The notes under the pieces were generated by a model. It was not told the origin of the DNA, did not search any database, and was given only the letters and a program-made list of their open reading frames with translations. From assembly GCA_016181965.1 (NCBI GenBank), contig JACOYH010000005.1:1-44387 (forward strand): DNA of 44,387 bases, given 5' to 3'. This document shows positions 36,281 to 44,387 of this stretch, piece after piece. The DNA is from Candidatus Nealsoniibacteriota bacterium. GTDB lineage: Bacteria > Patescibacteriota > Minisyncoccia > Minisyncoccales > MHMH01. Within the stretch, counting starts at the first letter, position 1. Each line of letters begins with the position of its first letter. Position numbers and translations under genes: made by a program.

Positions 36281-37883
36281 CTGCTTTAATAAATTCTCTA
36301 AATAAGGGATGGGGCCGAAGAGGCCTCGATTTGAATTCGGGATGAAACTGGCTGGCAACAAAAAAGGGGTGGCTTGGTAATTCAACAATTTCAACAAGGT
36401 CTCTCTCCGGGTTCACACCGGCCACAACCATGCCGTTTTTTTCTAAAACATCCCTATAATCGTTATTTACTTCGTAACGATGGCGATGCCTTTCAATAAT
36501 ATTGGATATTTTATACGCCTGAAAACTTTTTGTTTTGGTCTTTAATTGGCATTTGTAATCGCCCAAACGCATAGTTCCACCGTACTTTTTTTCGGCTATC
36601 AACGCTTTCTGTTCTGGCATTACATCAATAACGAGCGCGTCATCTTTTTTGGCGAATTCGGCTGACTGCGCGTTTTTAATGCCGCAAACATTCCTGGCGA
36701 ATTCTATAACAGCCAACTGCATGCCAAAACAAAGGCCCAAATAGGGAATTTTATTCGTCCGGCAAAATTCTATCGCTTTAATTTTTCCCTCCACGCCTCG
36801 CCCGCCAAAGCCGCCGGGCACGATAATGCCGTCATACTGTTGCAACTCCTTTAGGGATCCTGCATTTTCTTCATAATTTTCCGAAGAAAGCCAGGTAATT
36901 TGCGGCGCTCTTTTGTTAGCCCAAGCTGCGTGCTTCACTGCCTCAATAACGGAGATATAGGAATCCATGAGCGTAAATTTTCCGGTTTCAAAATATTTTC
37001 CCACGATACCGATTTTAACCGGCTTCTGCGCTGTTTTTATGATCCTTATTAATCTCTGCCAATCTTGCAGATTAGCGTTGCCTCCTTTTTTCACCTTAAA
37101 TTTCTTTAGGATGCGTTCGCCGAGATGATCTTTTTCAAAGTTTATCGGGACTTCGTAAATGGATTTAATGTCTGGGGCCGAAATAACATCCTCCTTGCTT
37201 AAATTACAAAAAGTGGAAATTTTCTGTTTGCGCGGTTCATCTATCGCCACAACCGAGCGGGCAATAATAATATCGGGCTGGATGCCGGCCATATTCAGCC
37301 ATCTGACCGCTTGCTGGGTGGGCTTTGATTTCATTTCGCCGATCATACTTGGAACGGGCAAGTAACTGACCAAGATAAATAAAACATCGCGGGACGACGC
37401 CAGCCGCATCATTCTAGCTGCTTCCAAAAACAAACTGTTTTGGTACTCCCCGACAGTTCCGCCAATTTCAATCAAAATAAAATCGGCCCGATGATTTGCT
37501 TGTTTAATTCTTCTGATAACTTCTTCCGGAATATGCGGCACCACTTCTACGCACTTTCCGCCGTACTCCAAATTTCTTTCGCGGTTAATAACTGACTGAT
37601 AAACCCTGCCGGTGGTGATGTAGTTTGCCGTACTTAAGTCCTCGTCAATAAAACGCTCATAATTGCCGACATCTTGGTCGCACTCGGTGCCGTCGCCGGT
37701 CACAAAAACCTCCCCATGTTCGATAGGATTCATAGTGCCGGCATCAACATTAACATAAGGATCAATTTTAATAGCCGTGACCCGAAAGCCGCGGCTTTTT
37801 AAAATTCTGCCGATGCTGGCAGTAGTAATGCCTTTGCCGATGCCCGACATCACCCCCCCTGCAACAAAAATATACCTTGCCAT
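36264..37883 (-). CDS. pyrG: CTP synthase
   Basis: 539 aa; [65 protein letters not shown]. Confidence 0.96.
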   Translation of the reverse strand: MARYIFVAGGVMSGIGKGITTASIGRILKSRGFRVTAIKIDPYVNVDAGTMNPIEHGEVFVTGDGTECDQDVGNYERFIDEDLSTANYITTGRVYQSVINRERNLEYGGKCVEVVPHIPEEVIRRIKQANHRADFILIEIGGTVGEYQNSLFLEAARMMRLASSRDVLFILVSYLPVPSMIGEMKSKPTQQAVRWLNMAGIQPDIIIARSVVAIDEPRKQKISTFCNLSKEDVISAPDIKSIYEVPINFEKDHLGERILKKFKVKKGGNANLQDWQRLIRIIKTAQKPVKIGIVGKYFETGKFTLMDSYISVIEAVKHAAWANKRAPQITWLSSENYEENAGSLKELQQYDGIIVPGGFGGRGVEGKIKAIEFCRTNKIPYLGLCFGMQLAVIEFARNVCGIKNAQSAEFAKKDDALVIDVMPEQKALIAEKKYGGTMRLGDYKCQLKTKTKSFQAYKISNIIERHRHRYEVNNDYRDVLEKNGMVVAGVNPERDLVEIVELPSHPFFVASQFHPEFKSRPLRPHPLFREFIKAAMNER

Positions 37884-38332
37884 TACTTTGCTTCTTCGGT
37901 GACAATAACTTTGATTTCTATCTCCAAATTGTGGTCAAAGCGAACCTTAACCGGATATTCGCCTGTCTCTTTTATCGGGTTTTCCAATAGAATTTGGCTT
38001 TTCTTAACCCCGGCGCCCGCTTCATTAAGCTTGTCGGCTATTTTCTGCGCGGTGATGGATTCGAATAGTTGCCCCTCTTCGCCAATTTTTACCGGCATCA
38101 TAATTTCCGAACCGTCGAGTTCCGAGGCCTTGCCTTCAGCGGCTTTTAAGTCCTCCTCGTCTTTTTTCTTTTGAATATCCTGCTGAATCTTCAGCCATTC
38201 TATGGCCTCCGGAGTAGCGGGCTTAGCTAAATTATTTGGAAACAAAAAATTCCTTGCGTATCCGTCAGATACATTTTTAAGTTCAAACTTTTTGCCGACT
38301 TTATCAATGTCTTTCAGAAAAATAACTTTCAT
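37883..38332 (-). CDS. rplI: 50S ribosomal protein L9
   Basis: [40 protein letters not shown]. Confidence 0.94.
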   Translation of the reverse strand: MKVIFLKDIDKVGKKFELKNVSDGYARNFLFPNNLAKPATPEAIEWLKIQQDIQKKKDEEDLKAAEGKASELDGSEIMMPVKIGEEGQLFESITAQKIADKLNEAGAGVKKSQILLENPIKETGEYPVKVRFDHNLEIEIKVIVTEEAK

Positions 38333-38343
38333 ATTATTTAATC

Positions 38344-39543
38344 TTACTTTAGTTCTTTAACTATTTCAATAGCCCGGTCAAGCTGCGGATCTAAATCGTT
38401 CTCAAAATCCTCATCGGTTAGTCCTACCTCAACATCCGGGGTCAAGCCCGTCCCGTTAATCAGAGTGCCGTTTGGGGTGCGCCATCTTGCAACGGTTACC
38501 TTGAGCGACCCCTTGTCTAAGTCCTCCAGTGTTTGCACCGAACCCTTGCCAAATGACTGCTCGCCCACGAGTCGAACGCTTCGGTTGTCTTTCAAGGCGC
38601 CGGCTAAAATTTCTGACGCCGAAGCCGAGCCCTTGTTTATCAATATGACAAGGGGATAATCCAGCAAATTAGACGGTCCGTTTGCCCTGTATTCCTTGTC
38701 TTCAATATTTTGGCCAAAGTCCTCTATGGCCACAAGTTCTCCTTCTTGCAGAAACCAGCCGGCAATATATTGAGCAACTTCCAAATAGCCCCCGGGATTA
38801 TTCCTTAAATCCAAGACAATTCTGTCGGCTTTGCTATTGATTATGTCAACCGCTGATTCCTTAAAAGATGACCGGGCGGCCTCGGAAAACTGATAGAGCT
38901 TTAAATAGGCAATGCGATCTTCCTTGATTTCCAGTTTGATAGAGGGAATTTCAATAACATCGCGGATTATTGTAAAATCAGTCGTCTTTTTCCAGCCGTC
39001 GCGAAATATAGTTAGAACAACCTCGCTTCCCCGTGGTCCTCTGATTAATTTTACCGCCTTATCGGTGCTCATGCCCTGAGTGGAAGTCCCGTTAATTGCC
39101 GCAATTTTATCTCCCGCCCTCAAGCCAGCCCTATCGGCCGGCGTACCCTCTAATGGGGCGATAACGGTCAGCTGATTGTCTCTTATGCCTATTTCCATGC
39201 CTACCCCTTGAAATGCGCCGGAAACATCTTCTTTAAATATTTTTGTATCCTCGGGCGGCATATACAGCGTATACGGGTCGCCCACCGAATTTATCATGCC
39301 CGAGACCGCGCCGAAAATCATTTGCTGGTAGTCAATTTGATCTTTATCAACATAATTTTCTTCCAAAACACGCCATGCCTGCCAGAACAGTGAAAAATCA
39401 ACTCCATCCGGCTTACCCAATTCAGCGTTCAAAACACCCTCGGGCGGCGTGGCGGGAATCCGCATCTTGCCAAAATAAAAACCGACTCCGAAACTGGAGA
39501 GGATTGCTGCGGCTAAAAAAATTACAATTACTTTTCTTTTCAT
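38344..39543 (-). CDS. S41-family C-terminal processing protease
   Basis: PDZ segment [58 protein letters not shown]. Confidence 0.93.
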   Translation of the reverse strand: MKRKVIVIFLAAAILSSFGVGFYFGKMRIPATPPEGVLNAELGKPDGVDFSLFWQAWRVLEENYVDKDQIDYQQMIFGAVSGMINSVGDPYTLYMPPEDTKIFKEDVSGAFQGVGMEIGIRDNQLTVIAPLEGTPADRAGLRAGDKIAAINGTSTQGMSTDKAVKLIRGPRGSEVVLTIFRDGWKKTTDFTIIRDVIEIPSIKLEIKEDRIAYLKLYQFSEAARSSFKESAVDIINSKADRIVLDLRNNPGGYLEVAQYIAGWFLQEGELVAIEDFGQNIEDKEYRANGPSNLLDYPLVILINKGSASASEILAGALKDNRSVRLVGEQSFGKGSVQTLEDLDKGSLKVTVARWRTPNGTLINGTGLTPDVEVGLTDEDFENDLDPQLDRAIEIVKELK

Positions 39544-39599
39544 CGCTTTCCATTATATCAGTCCATCCCCCACATCCGCAAGGGCTTCAACCGCGCAGA

Positions 39600-39620
39600 T
39601 GTAGAAGTCGGACTTCTACA
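39600..39620. repeat. REP copy 1: TGTAGAAGTC-G-GACTTCTACA
   Basis: Perfect 21-bp palindrome 9 nt beyond the RAYT 3' end. Confidence 0.9.
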
Positions 39621-39629
39621 GCCATTCAG

Positions 39630-40340
39630 TTAATCAATTTTTAGTTTACCAAGTTTTTCATCTAAATTCATGTCGAATAAACATTGTTCCGCAAATTCTT
39701 TATATTTTATGTGATCAAATAATAACTCGCCAAGCACATCTTTTGTTATAATCGGCGAATTTCTTAAACCGGCGTAATCGCCCAAACTGGTAAATCGGTC
39801 TTGCGCCGCCCAATCATACGCTTTATCGAAATTTCGCAGCGCACCAGCCAAACCCCCTTCCGGATAACGCTCAAAAGTATTTTTGATTTGGATGTAGACG
39901 CTAAGATACATAAGATAATTATCATCTTCTACTAATTTTGCCTTGTATTTTCCTTGGAACAAACTGCCCACTTGATTATATTTAACATTAAAAGAATTCG
40001 CCATGCCCGTATTAAGTTTCCGCATGAATCTCGTAATTCCTCCATCGCATAGCTGACGTAGTAAAAGATGATAATGATTATTCATTAACACAAAGGCGAT
40101 TATGGCAACAAGCGGTTTGTGTTCCGGCCAATCGGCGGGCCAAATAAGCGGTTTTGATCCGTAGAAGTCGGACTTCCACATCTCATCGAGTTGGCGAAAA
40201 ATATTAGGCGGGGAATGAACATCGTTAAAATAACGCAACATGAAGACCGCTCGCCACCAATCCTCTGGCTGTAAAAAAATCTCTTGCTTTCTATGTCCTC
40301 TCGTGTATATGTGCGTGTATGTATTATTTTCAAACCTCAT
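39630..40340 (-). CDS. REP-associated tyrosine transposase (RAYT; Y1/HUH, IS200-like)
   Basis: 236 aa; TYTHIYTRGHRKQEIF, HUH motif NNHYHLLLRQ, GITRFMRKLNTGMANSFNVKYNQVGSLFQGKYKAKLVEDDNYLMYLSVYI. Confidence 0.9.
   Translation of the reverse strand: MRFENNTYTHIYTRGHRKQEIFLQPEDWWRAVFMLRYFNDVHSPPNIFRQLDEMWKSDFYGSKPLIWPADWPEHKPLVAIIAFVLMNNHYHLLLRQLCDGGITRFMRKLNTGMANSFNVKYNQVGSLFQGKYKAKLVEDDNYLMYLSVYIQIKNTFERYPEGGLAGALRNFDKAYDWAAQDRFTSLGDYAGLRNSPIITKDVLGELLFDHIKYKEFAEQCLFDMNLDEKLGKLKID
40160..40180. repeat. REP copy 2 (19/21), inside RAYT coding frame
   Basis: CGTAGAAGTCGGACTTCCACA; encodes part of WKSDFY. Confidence 0.85.
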
Positions 40341-40359
40341 ATTTTTGTGTTTGTTTCGC

Positions 40360-40380
40360 TGTAGAAGTCGGACTTCTACA
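40360..40380. repeat. REP copy 3: perfect TGTAGAAGTCGGACTTCTACA
   Basis: Lies ~20 nt upstream of the RAYT start. Confidence 0.9.
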
Positions 40381-40531
40381 ACTGATATCTATCGGGCGAG
40401 GAGAGATTGTTTATCTCTTGAATTGTTTGCTGGGCGTAGAAAATAACAAAACCGCCGACGAGGAAGGTTATGCCCGCCAGCACCAATATATACGACCAAT
40501 TATTCTGCTGGTTTTTGACTATTAGCGCCAC
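40376..40531 (-). CDS. 51-aa single-TM small protein
   Basis: Own reading: (GTG)ALIVKNQQNNWSYILVLAGITFLVGGFVIFYAQQTIQEINNLSSPDRYQL*; overlaps response-regulator 3' end; TAG stop lies in REP copy 3. Confidence 0.5.
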   Translation of the reverse strand: MALIVKNQQNNWSYILVLAGITFLVGGFVIFYAQQTIQEINNLSSPDRYQL

Positions 40532-40916
40532 TATTGGTCTTTCCGTATTTTAGAAAATTATTAATCTTCTCTACGATTTCGGCCAAAGTATTATTTGATT
40601 TGGCAAAATAATCCAGAGCGCCCATCTTCAAACCCCTCTTAATATCTTCATCTTGTTCCAAAGCGCTAATAATAATCACCGGGATTCCGCTGGTGATAGG
40701 CGATTCCTTCAACTCTTTCAACACATCAAAACCGCTTGTGCCGGGCAAAATCAAGTCGAGCAAAATCAGATCTGGCTTCATTGATATCGCTATTTCCAAA
40801 CCGCTTTTTCCATCGAAGGCCTGCTTAGCCGTAAAACCATTCCGCTCAAGTTCCGAAGTTAAAGCCATTGAGATCGCCTCTTCATCTTCAATAAAAAGTA
40901 TTTTTTTCTTATCCAT
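40500..40916 (-). CDS. stand-alone response-regulator receiver protein
   Basis: KKILFIEDEEAISMAL, PDLILLDLILPGTSGFDVL, PVIIISALEQ, GALDYFAKSN. Confidence 0.92.
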   Translation of the reverse strand: MDKKKILFIEDEEAISMALTSELERNGFTAKQAFDGKSGLEIAISMKPDLILLDLILPGTSGFDVLKELKESPITSGIPVIIISALEQDEDIKRGLKMGALDYFAKSNNTLAEIVEKINNFLKYGKTNSGANSQKPAE

Positions 40917-40924
40917 TCGCTAAA

Positions 40925-42679
40925 TTATTTTAATTCTTCGACTTCTCGTTTAACGTATCTTTTTATTTTAGCCAAGACGCCTTTCATTTTTTTGATAAAT
41001 TCCATTGTCTCCGATTCCAGCGTCGGGTCGATATCTTTCGTGATAGGGTTGATGAATTTCGGAATATTCTTGATATTGCTCTCTAATTTCTCTAAATTTT
41101 CTCTTAACAAATTGTGCATTTTTTCCACATCGCGGGCCACCACAATGGCATAGGCCTCTCGTCTCTTTTTCACGCCAAAATAATACCAGCCGTAAAAACC
41201 AACGCCCGACAGCGCCGCTAAAATAATCAACAGGAAAACTTCAAAATAGCCGAGATCCAATGGACCGATAGATAAAACTACACCCGGCCTCACCCTGAAC
41301 TTCTCCGCAAGCGATGCATAACTCAAGGCCCCTCGTTCGTCGCGGGCAGTGGCAACAACTTCATAATCGTCTATCAGTAATGGCTCTTTAACCGACCAAC
41401 TCCATCTTCCCAAGTCATCGCTTTTTGCGGTCTCTTTAAGGACTTCTCCGGCTTTGGCGCGAAAACTCAAATCAATAAAGACATTAGGCAGAGATGTGCC
41501 TGAAATAAAGGCGGGTTCGTCTCGCGACACGCTTCGGCTGACAAAATCAATAATAGGGGTTGGCAAGGGCAAAACCTCAAAATTCAAATCGTCCTCAACG
41601 CTGTTGCCAGCGTTGTCAAAAAATCTAACCTTGAGGTATTTTTCGCCCGGGGTTTGTAAGGGCAGCGTCAAAGATGTTTCTTGGGTTTGAACCGGCTCCT
41701 GCGAATTTACATAAATTAAAGCGTGAGATATTTCAGAAAGAGCGTCAAATGTCTCAAAAAATATTTTTGGCGCCGGATTATCGCTCACTTCCTGATCGAT
41801 ACTAATTTCAAAGGACACGGGCGGCGTAGTGTCAATTGATATTTTATAATGCGCTTCGGGACCCCAGCCGACATTGTTTCTAAATTGAACGTGCGCATAC
41901 CAAATTCCCTCTGATAACTGGCCGAATGATTTGCCGTTATAGAGCAATGGCTCAATATTTTCTGGGGATGTAGTGGGATTTTGGTCTACTGCCGTCGCCA
42001 TGCGAATCACGTCTTCGGGAACTTCCCAAAAAACGGTCGCTTCACCCAAATGATTATACCAACGCGATTGGTCGGGATACAATGGAACGCGCAATTTTGG
42101 TTGTTCGGGCCGACCCACGGCTTCAACCGGTGGCCGGGTGACTGGTTGCGGCACCTCGACTTCGGGTTGCTCCAGAACCGGTGGAGGCGCAGCAACCTCA
42201 GGGCTGACAACAATGCTTGTGCCCTCAATCCGAGAAAGCACATTGGTCCCCCTGCCGTCGGCTGCTGAAATAACCGCATTATTCATGGATATTTGAGCAG
42301 TACCGGAGCTTCTTGCTAGAAATTTCATTTTAAGAACTCTCAAACTACCTCCGGATATTCCCTTGGTGGTTCCGCTGATAAATTCAAGAGTGCCGTCTTC
42401 GTTGGAAATCAACGGTTCTTGCAGCCAAAAATCAAATACCGAATTGGCTCTGTCGACATCAATCAACTCTAATATATTTGATGGGAAAGAGACGGTCGCT
42501 TGAGCCGCGTTAATAGACACATCTTCGGAATTAATTTGCAGGTCAACCAAAACCTCCTCGCCCTGGGCAATCGTTCTCGTTTCGGGAAGCGCAAAAAGAA
42601 CAGCGGCTTCAGTTTGTCCCGTTAGCGCAAAACCAAATAATACGACCGCGGATGTAGAGACCAAAAAATATTTTCCCAT
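40925..42679 (-). CDS. membrane-anchored protein with cohesin-like and Ig-like domains
   Basis: TRTIAQGEEVLVDLQINSEDVSINAAQATVSFPSNILELIDV...VLKMKFLARSSGTAQISM is cohesin-like; later TM segment and coiled coil. Confidence 0.75.
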   Translation of the reverse strand: MGKYFLVSTSAVVLFGFALTGQTEAAVLFALPETRTIAQGEEVLVDLQINSEDVSINAAQATVSFPSNILELIDVDRANSVFDFWLQEPLISNEDGTLEFISGTTKGISGGSLRVLKMKFLARSSGTAQISMNNAVISAADGRGTNVLSRIEGTSIVVSPEVAAPPPVLEQPEVEVPQPVTRPPVEAVGRPEQPKLRVPLYPDQSRWYNHLGEATVFWEVPEDVIRMATAVDQNPTTSPENIEPLLYNGKSFGQLSEGIWYAHVQFRNNVGWGPEAHYKISIDTTPPVSFEISIDQEVSDNPAPKIFFETFDALSEISHALIYVNSQEPVQTQETSLTLPLQTPGEKYLKVRFFDNAGNSVEDDLNFEVLPLPTPIIDFVSRSVSRDEPAFISGTSLPNVFIDLSFRAKAGEVLKETAKSDDLGRWSWSVKEPLLIDDYEVVATARDERGALSYASLAEKFRVRPGVVLSIGPLDLGYFEVFLLIILAALSGVGFYGWYYFGVKKRREAYAIVVARDVEKMHNLLRENLEKLESNIKNIPKFINPITKDIDPTLESETMEFIKKMKGVLAKIKRYVKREVEELK

Positions 42680-42704
42680 GATGAAATTATTAATTAATTA
42701 TACC

Positions 42705-44387
42705 TTATAATTGAATATTTCTCAAAAAGATGCTGAAATCGCTGATGTCTATTACGCCGTCCGCATTCATGTCGATAGTGCCTCGCAAGTTTTGGTCGCC
42801 CGATCCCCAGCGAAAGAGGAAAATACTCCAATCGGTTATATTAATTGTTTCGTCGCGATTAAAATCGGCCCTGGGAAGCAAAAGCTCCGATACCTGAAAG
42901 ACCCTTGAGGTTGAAAAATGGCTTATTTTTCCGGATGCGTCAATCTGGCGCGTTCTGGCATAATGGTTGCCGAAGGAAAATTGCGAAGTGCTGGTTGTAA
43001 AAGAATAATAGCCGGAAATATCGGTCTTGACCGCACTTACTATTTTATCATCAATTTCAATTTCTGTCGCAGAACCCGGAGTCGCATAACCCAGTATTTT
43101 TATGCTGTCGCCTTTCCTGACTCTCGCCTTTAGAAAATCAAACGTCGGAGGCATGAAAATATCTTTTTCTTCCAAGGAGTCGGTTGTTCGCAAGTCCACG
43201 CTGAAGGTAAGAATTCTTGATTGCCGGCCGTCTTTATCCTCTGCCCTGATGCCAAAGAAATATTGGTCGGCTAAAAGCGCGCCCGGAACAATGTCAAAAA
43301 CGCCCATTTCATTCACGCTGTATTTTTCCAACGGAATCGTTCGATATGGCGCATCCGGCGCCGAAGTGTCTTTTCTTAAAATTTCTACTTTGGCGCCCGG
43401 GTATGCTTTACCGAAAAAAGAAACCTTCAGAACTCTTGAGGGCGCGGTTGGCCCAGTCGGCGCGACAGCTTCGGCTTCAGGAGTAGGAGTAGGCGCCGCG
43501 CTAGTGGTGTCTGAAACCACATTTGAAATCGCCGAACTATTAAGCGCTTCATCGATTGTTTTGATGGCAAAATAGTAAAGAGTGCCCGCCGATAAACCGG
43601 AGACCGTCATTGATTCTGAAGAACTGGCAACAGACGGAACCGGCTCGCCAGTTGCTTGGGTAGCCGAACTGAAGTTGCCCGAAGTAATGAGCGATGTTGA
43701 ATAGCGCATATCATATGTTGAGGCCGTGCCGGTATCGCCGTCGTCTCCGGGAGACGTCCACGACAAACTAACGGATGTTTGGCCGACTGAAGTAATCGCT
43801 AAATTAGTTACCGCTCCCGGAGCTGTGGTATCGCTTGGCACTGCTGGCGTAAAAGGCGAGCCGGTCGGCACTGCGCCCGTAGCCGAATAATTGCCATTGC
43901 TGTCCTTGGCGAATATCTTGTAGTGGTAGGCAGTGCCATTGGTGAGGCCGGTGTCGGTGCAACTATCGCCCGGCGTTGCCTCAACGCAGGCCACGGTAGC
44001 CGTGCCGATGGTGTTGCCCACCGTGTATGTGGTGCCTTCAACCGGCGTATCAGCCACTGCGCTGGCGGCTCTTCTTAGAACTACTGCGCTGTGAAAATCG
44101 CTGTCGCCTGAATTGGTCCAACTCAAGCTAACCTGCTCGTTGCCAGCTGTACCAGAAGCGGAAGTAACATTACTCGGAGAAGCATTATCGACTGTTATGG
44201 TGGCAGAGTCAGCGTCAGAGCCAGTTTGAGAATTGGTTGAAGTAAAAGCAGTAATTGTGCCCGTAACGCTGTAGGTTGAGCCGGGCACAGCCGGCATATT
44301 GGCATGACTTTTGGGAGTGATGCGGACTTTGAATTGGGTTTGAGAAGAGGTCACCGGAATGCCGCAACTTGTTAAAGAGACAGTATC
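42705..44387 (-). CDS. FN3-repeat surface protein ending in a dockerin-like domain (truncated by window edge)
   Basis: FN3 VTNLAITSVGQTSVSLSWTSPGDDG; C-terminal duplicated DFNRDETINITDWSIFLFRWG / DMNADGVIDISDFSIFLRN; frame open to 44387. Confidence 0.8.
   Translation of the reverse strand, partial: DTVSLTSCGIPVTSSQTQFKVRITPKSHANMPAVPGSTYSVTGTITAFTSTNSQTGSDADSATITVDNASPSNVTSASGTAGNEQVSLSWTNSGDSDFHSAVVLRRAASAVADTPVEGTTYTVGNTIGTATVACVEATPGDSCTDTGLTNGTAYHYKIFAKDSNGNYSATGAVPTGSPFTPAVPSDTTAPGAVTNLAITSVGQTSVSLSWTSPGDDGDTGTASTYDMRYSTSLITSGNFSSATQATGEPVPSVASSSESMTVSGLSAGTLYYFAIKTIDEALNSSAISNVVSDTTSAAPTPTPEAEAVAPTGPTAPSRVLKVSFFGKAYPGAKVEILRKDTSAPDAPYRTIPLEKYSVNEMGVFDIVPGALLADQYFFGIRAEDKDGRQSRILTFSVDLRTTDSLEEKDIFMPPTFDFLKARVRKGDSIKILGYATPGSATEIEIDDKIVSAVKTDISGYYSFTTSTSQFSFGNHYARTRQIDASGKISHFSTSRVFQVSELLLPRADFNRDETINITDWSIFLFRWGSGDQNLRGTIDMNADGVIDISDFSIFLRNIQL

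Noticed and set aside
42007-42279. Antisense and alternative-frame ORFs in the track (e.g. 42007-42279 minus, 2042-2341 minus, 20183-20602 plus)
   Set aside because: Overlap strong CDSs and show no coherent protein pattern; treated as spurious.
43741-43756. CGTCTCC-G-GGAGACG palindrome in the FN3 gene
   Set aside because: Encodes the common SPGDDG FN3 loop; likely coincidental.
1-44387. CRISPR arrays, tRNA or rRNA genes, prophage modules
   Set aside because: None recognised by reading; no regularly spaced repeats, cloverleaf or rRNA segments were seen.

Overview
The window looks like a compact chromosomal segment from a Patescibacteria/CPR bacterium, probably Parcubacteria-like. That placement rests on protein style only; no search was run. 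It carries: (i) the end of one surface protein and a frameshifted neighbour of the same 'GIGTxSPxxKLD' style; (ii) rplJ-rplL behind an L10-leader-like attenuator; (iii) efp, fmt, thpR and murC; (iv) a promoter-headed operon of Acg-like nitroreductase, PaaK-like ligase, ThiF/E1-like protein and membrane histidine kinase, running into aspS; (v) a cell-wall cluster (D,D-carboxypeptidase, kelch propeller, mraY, murL-like, murD, ftsW, murG); (vi) gltX, a Xer-type recombinase and a CYTH + P-loop fusion; (vii) a minus-strand copper/thiol/superoxide cluster (copA, two DUF1573 proteins, CcdA-like, small CxxC ORF, SOD); (viii) rpmA, pyrG, rplI and an S41 protease; (ix) a REP-associated tyrosine transposase (RAYT) with three copies of TGTAGAAGTCGGACTTCTACA; (x) a cohesin-like protein next to a dockerin-terminated FN3 protein. 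The most striking signal is a population of short (about 18-25 bp) near-perfect palindromes, some paired like BIMEs. They lie between genes, across stop codons, and in frame inside murC, murD, sod, a flavoprotein gene and the RAYT itself. All product calls are by eye from motifs.
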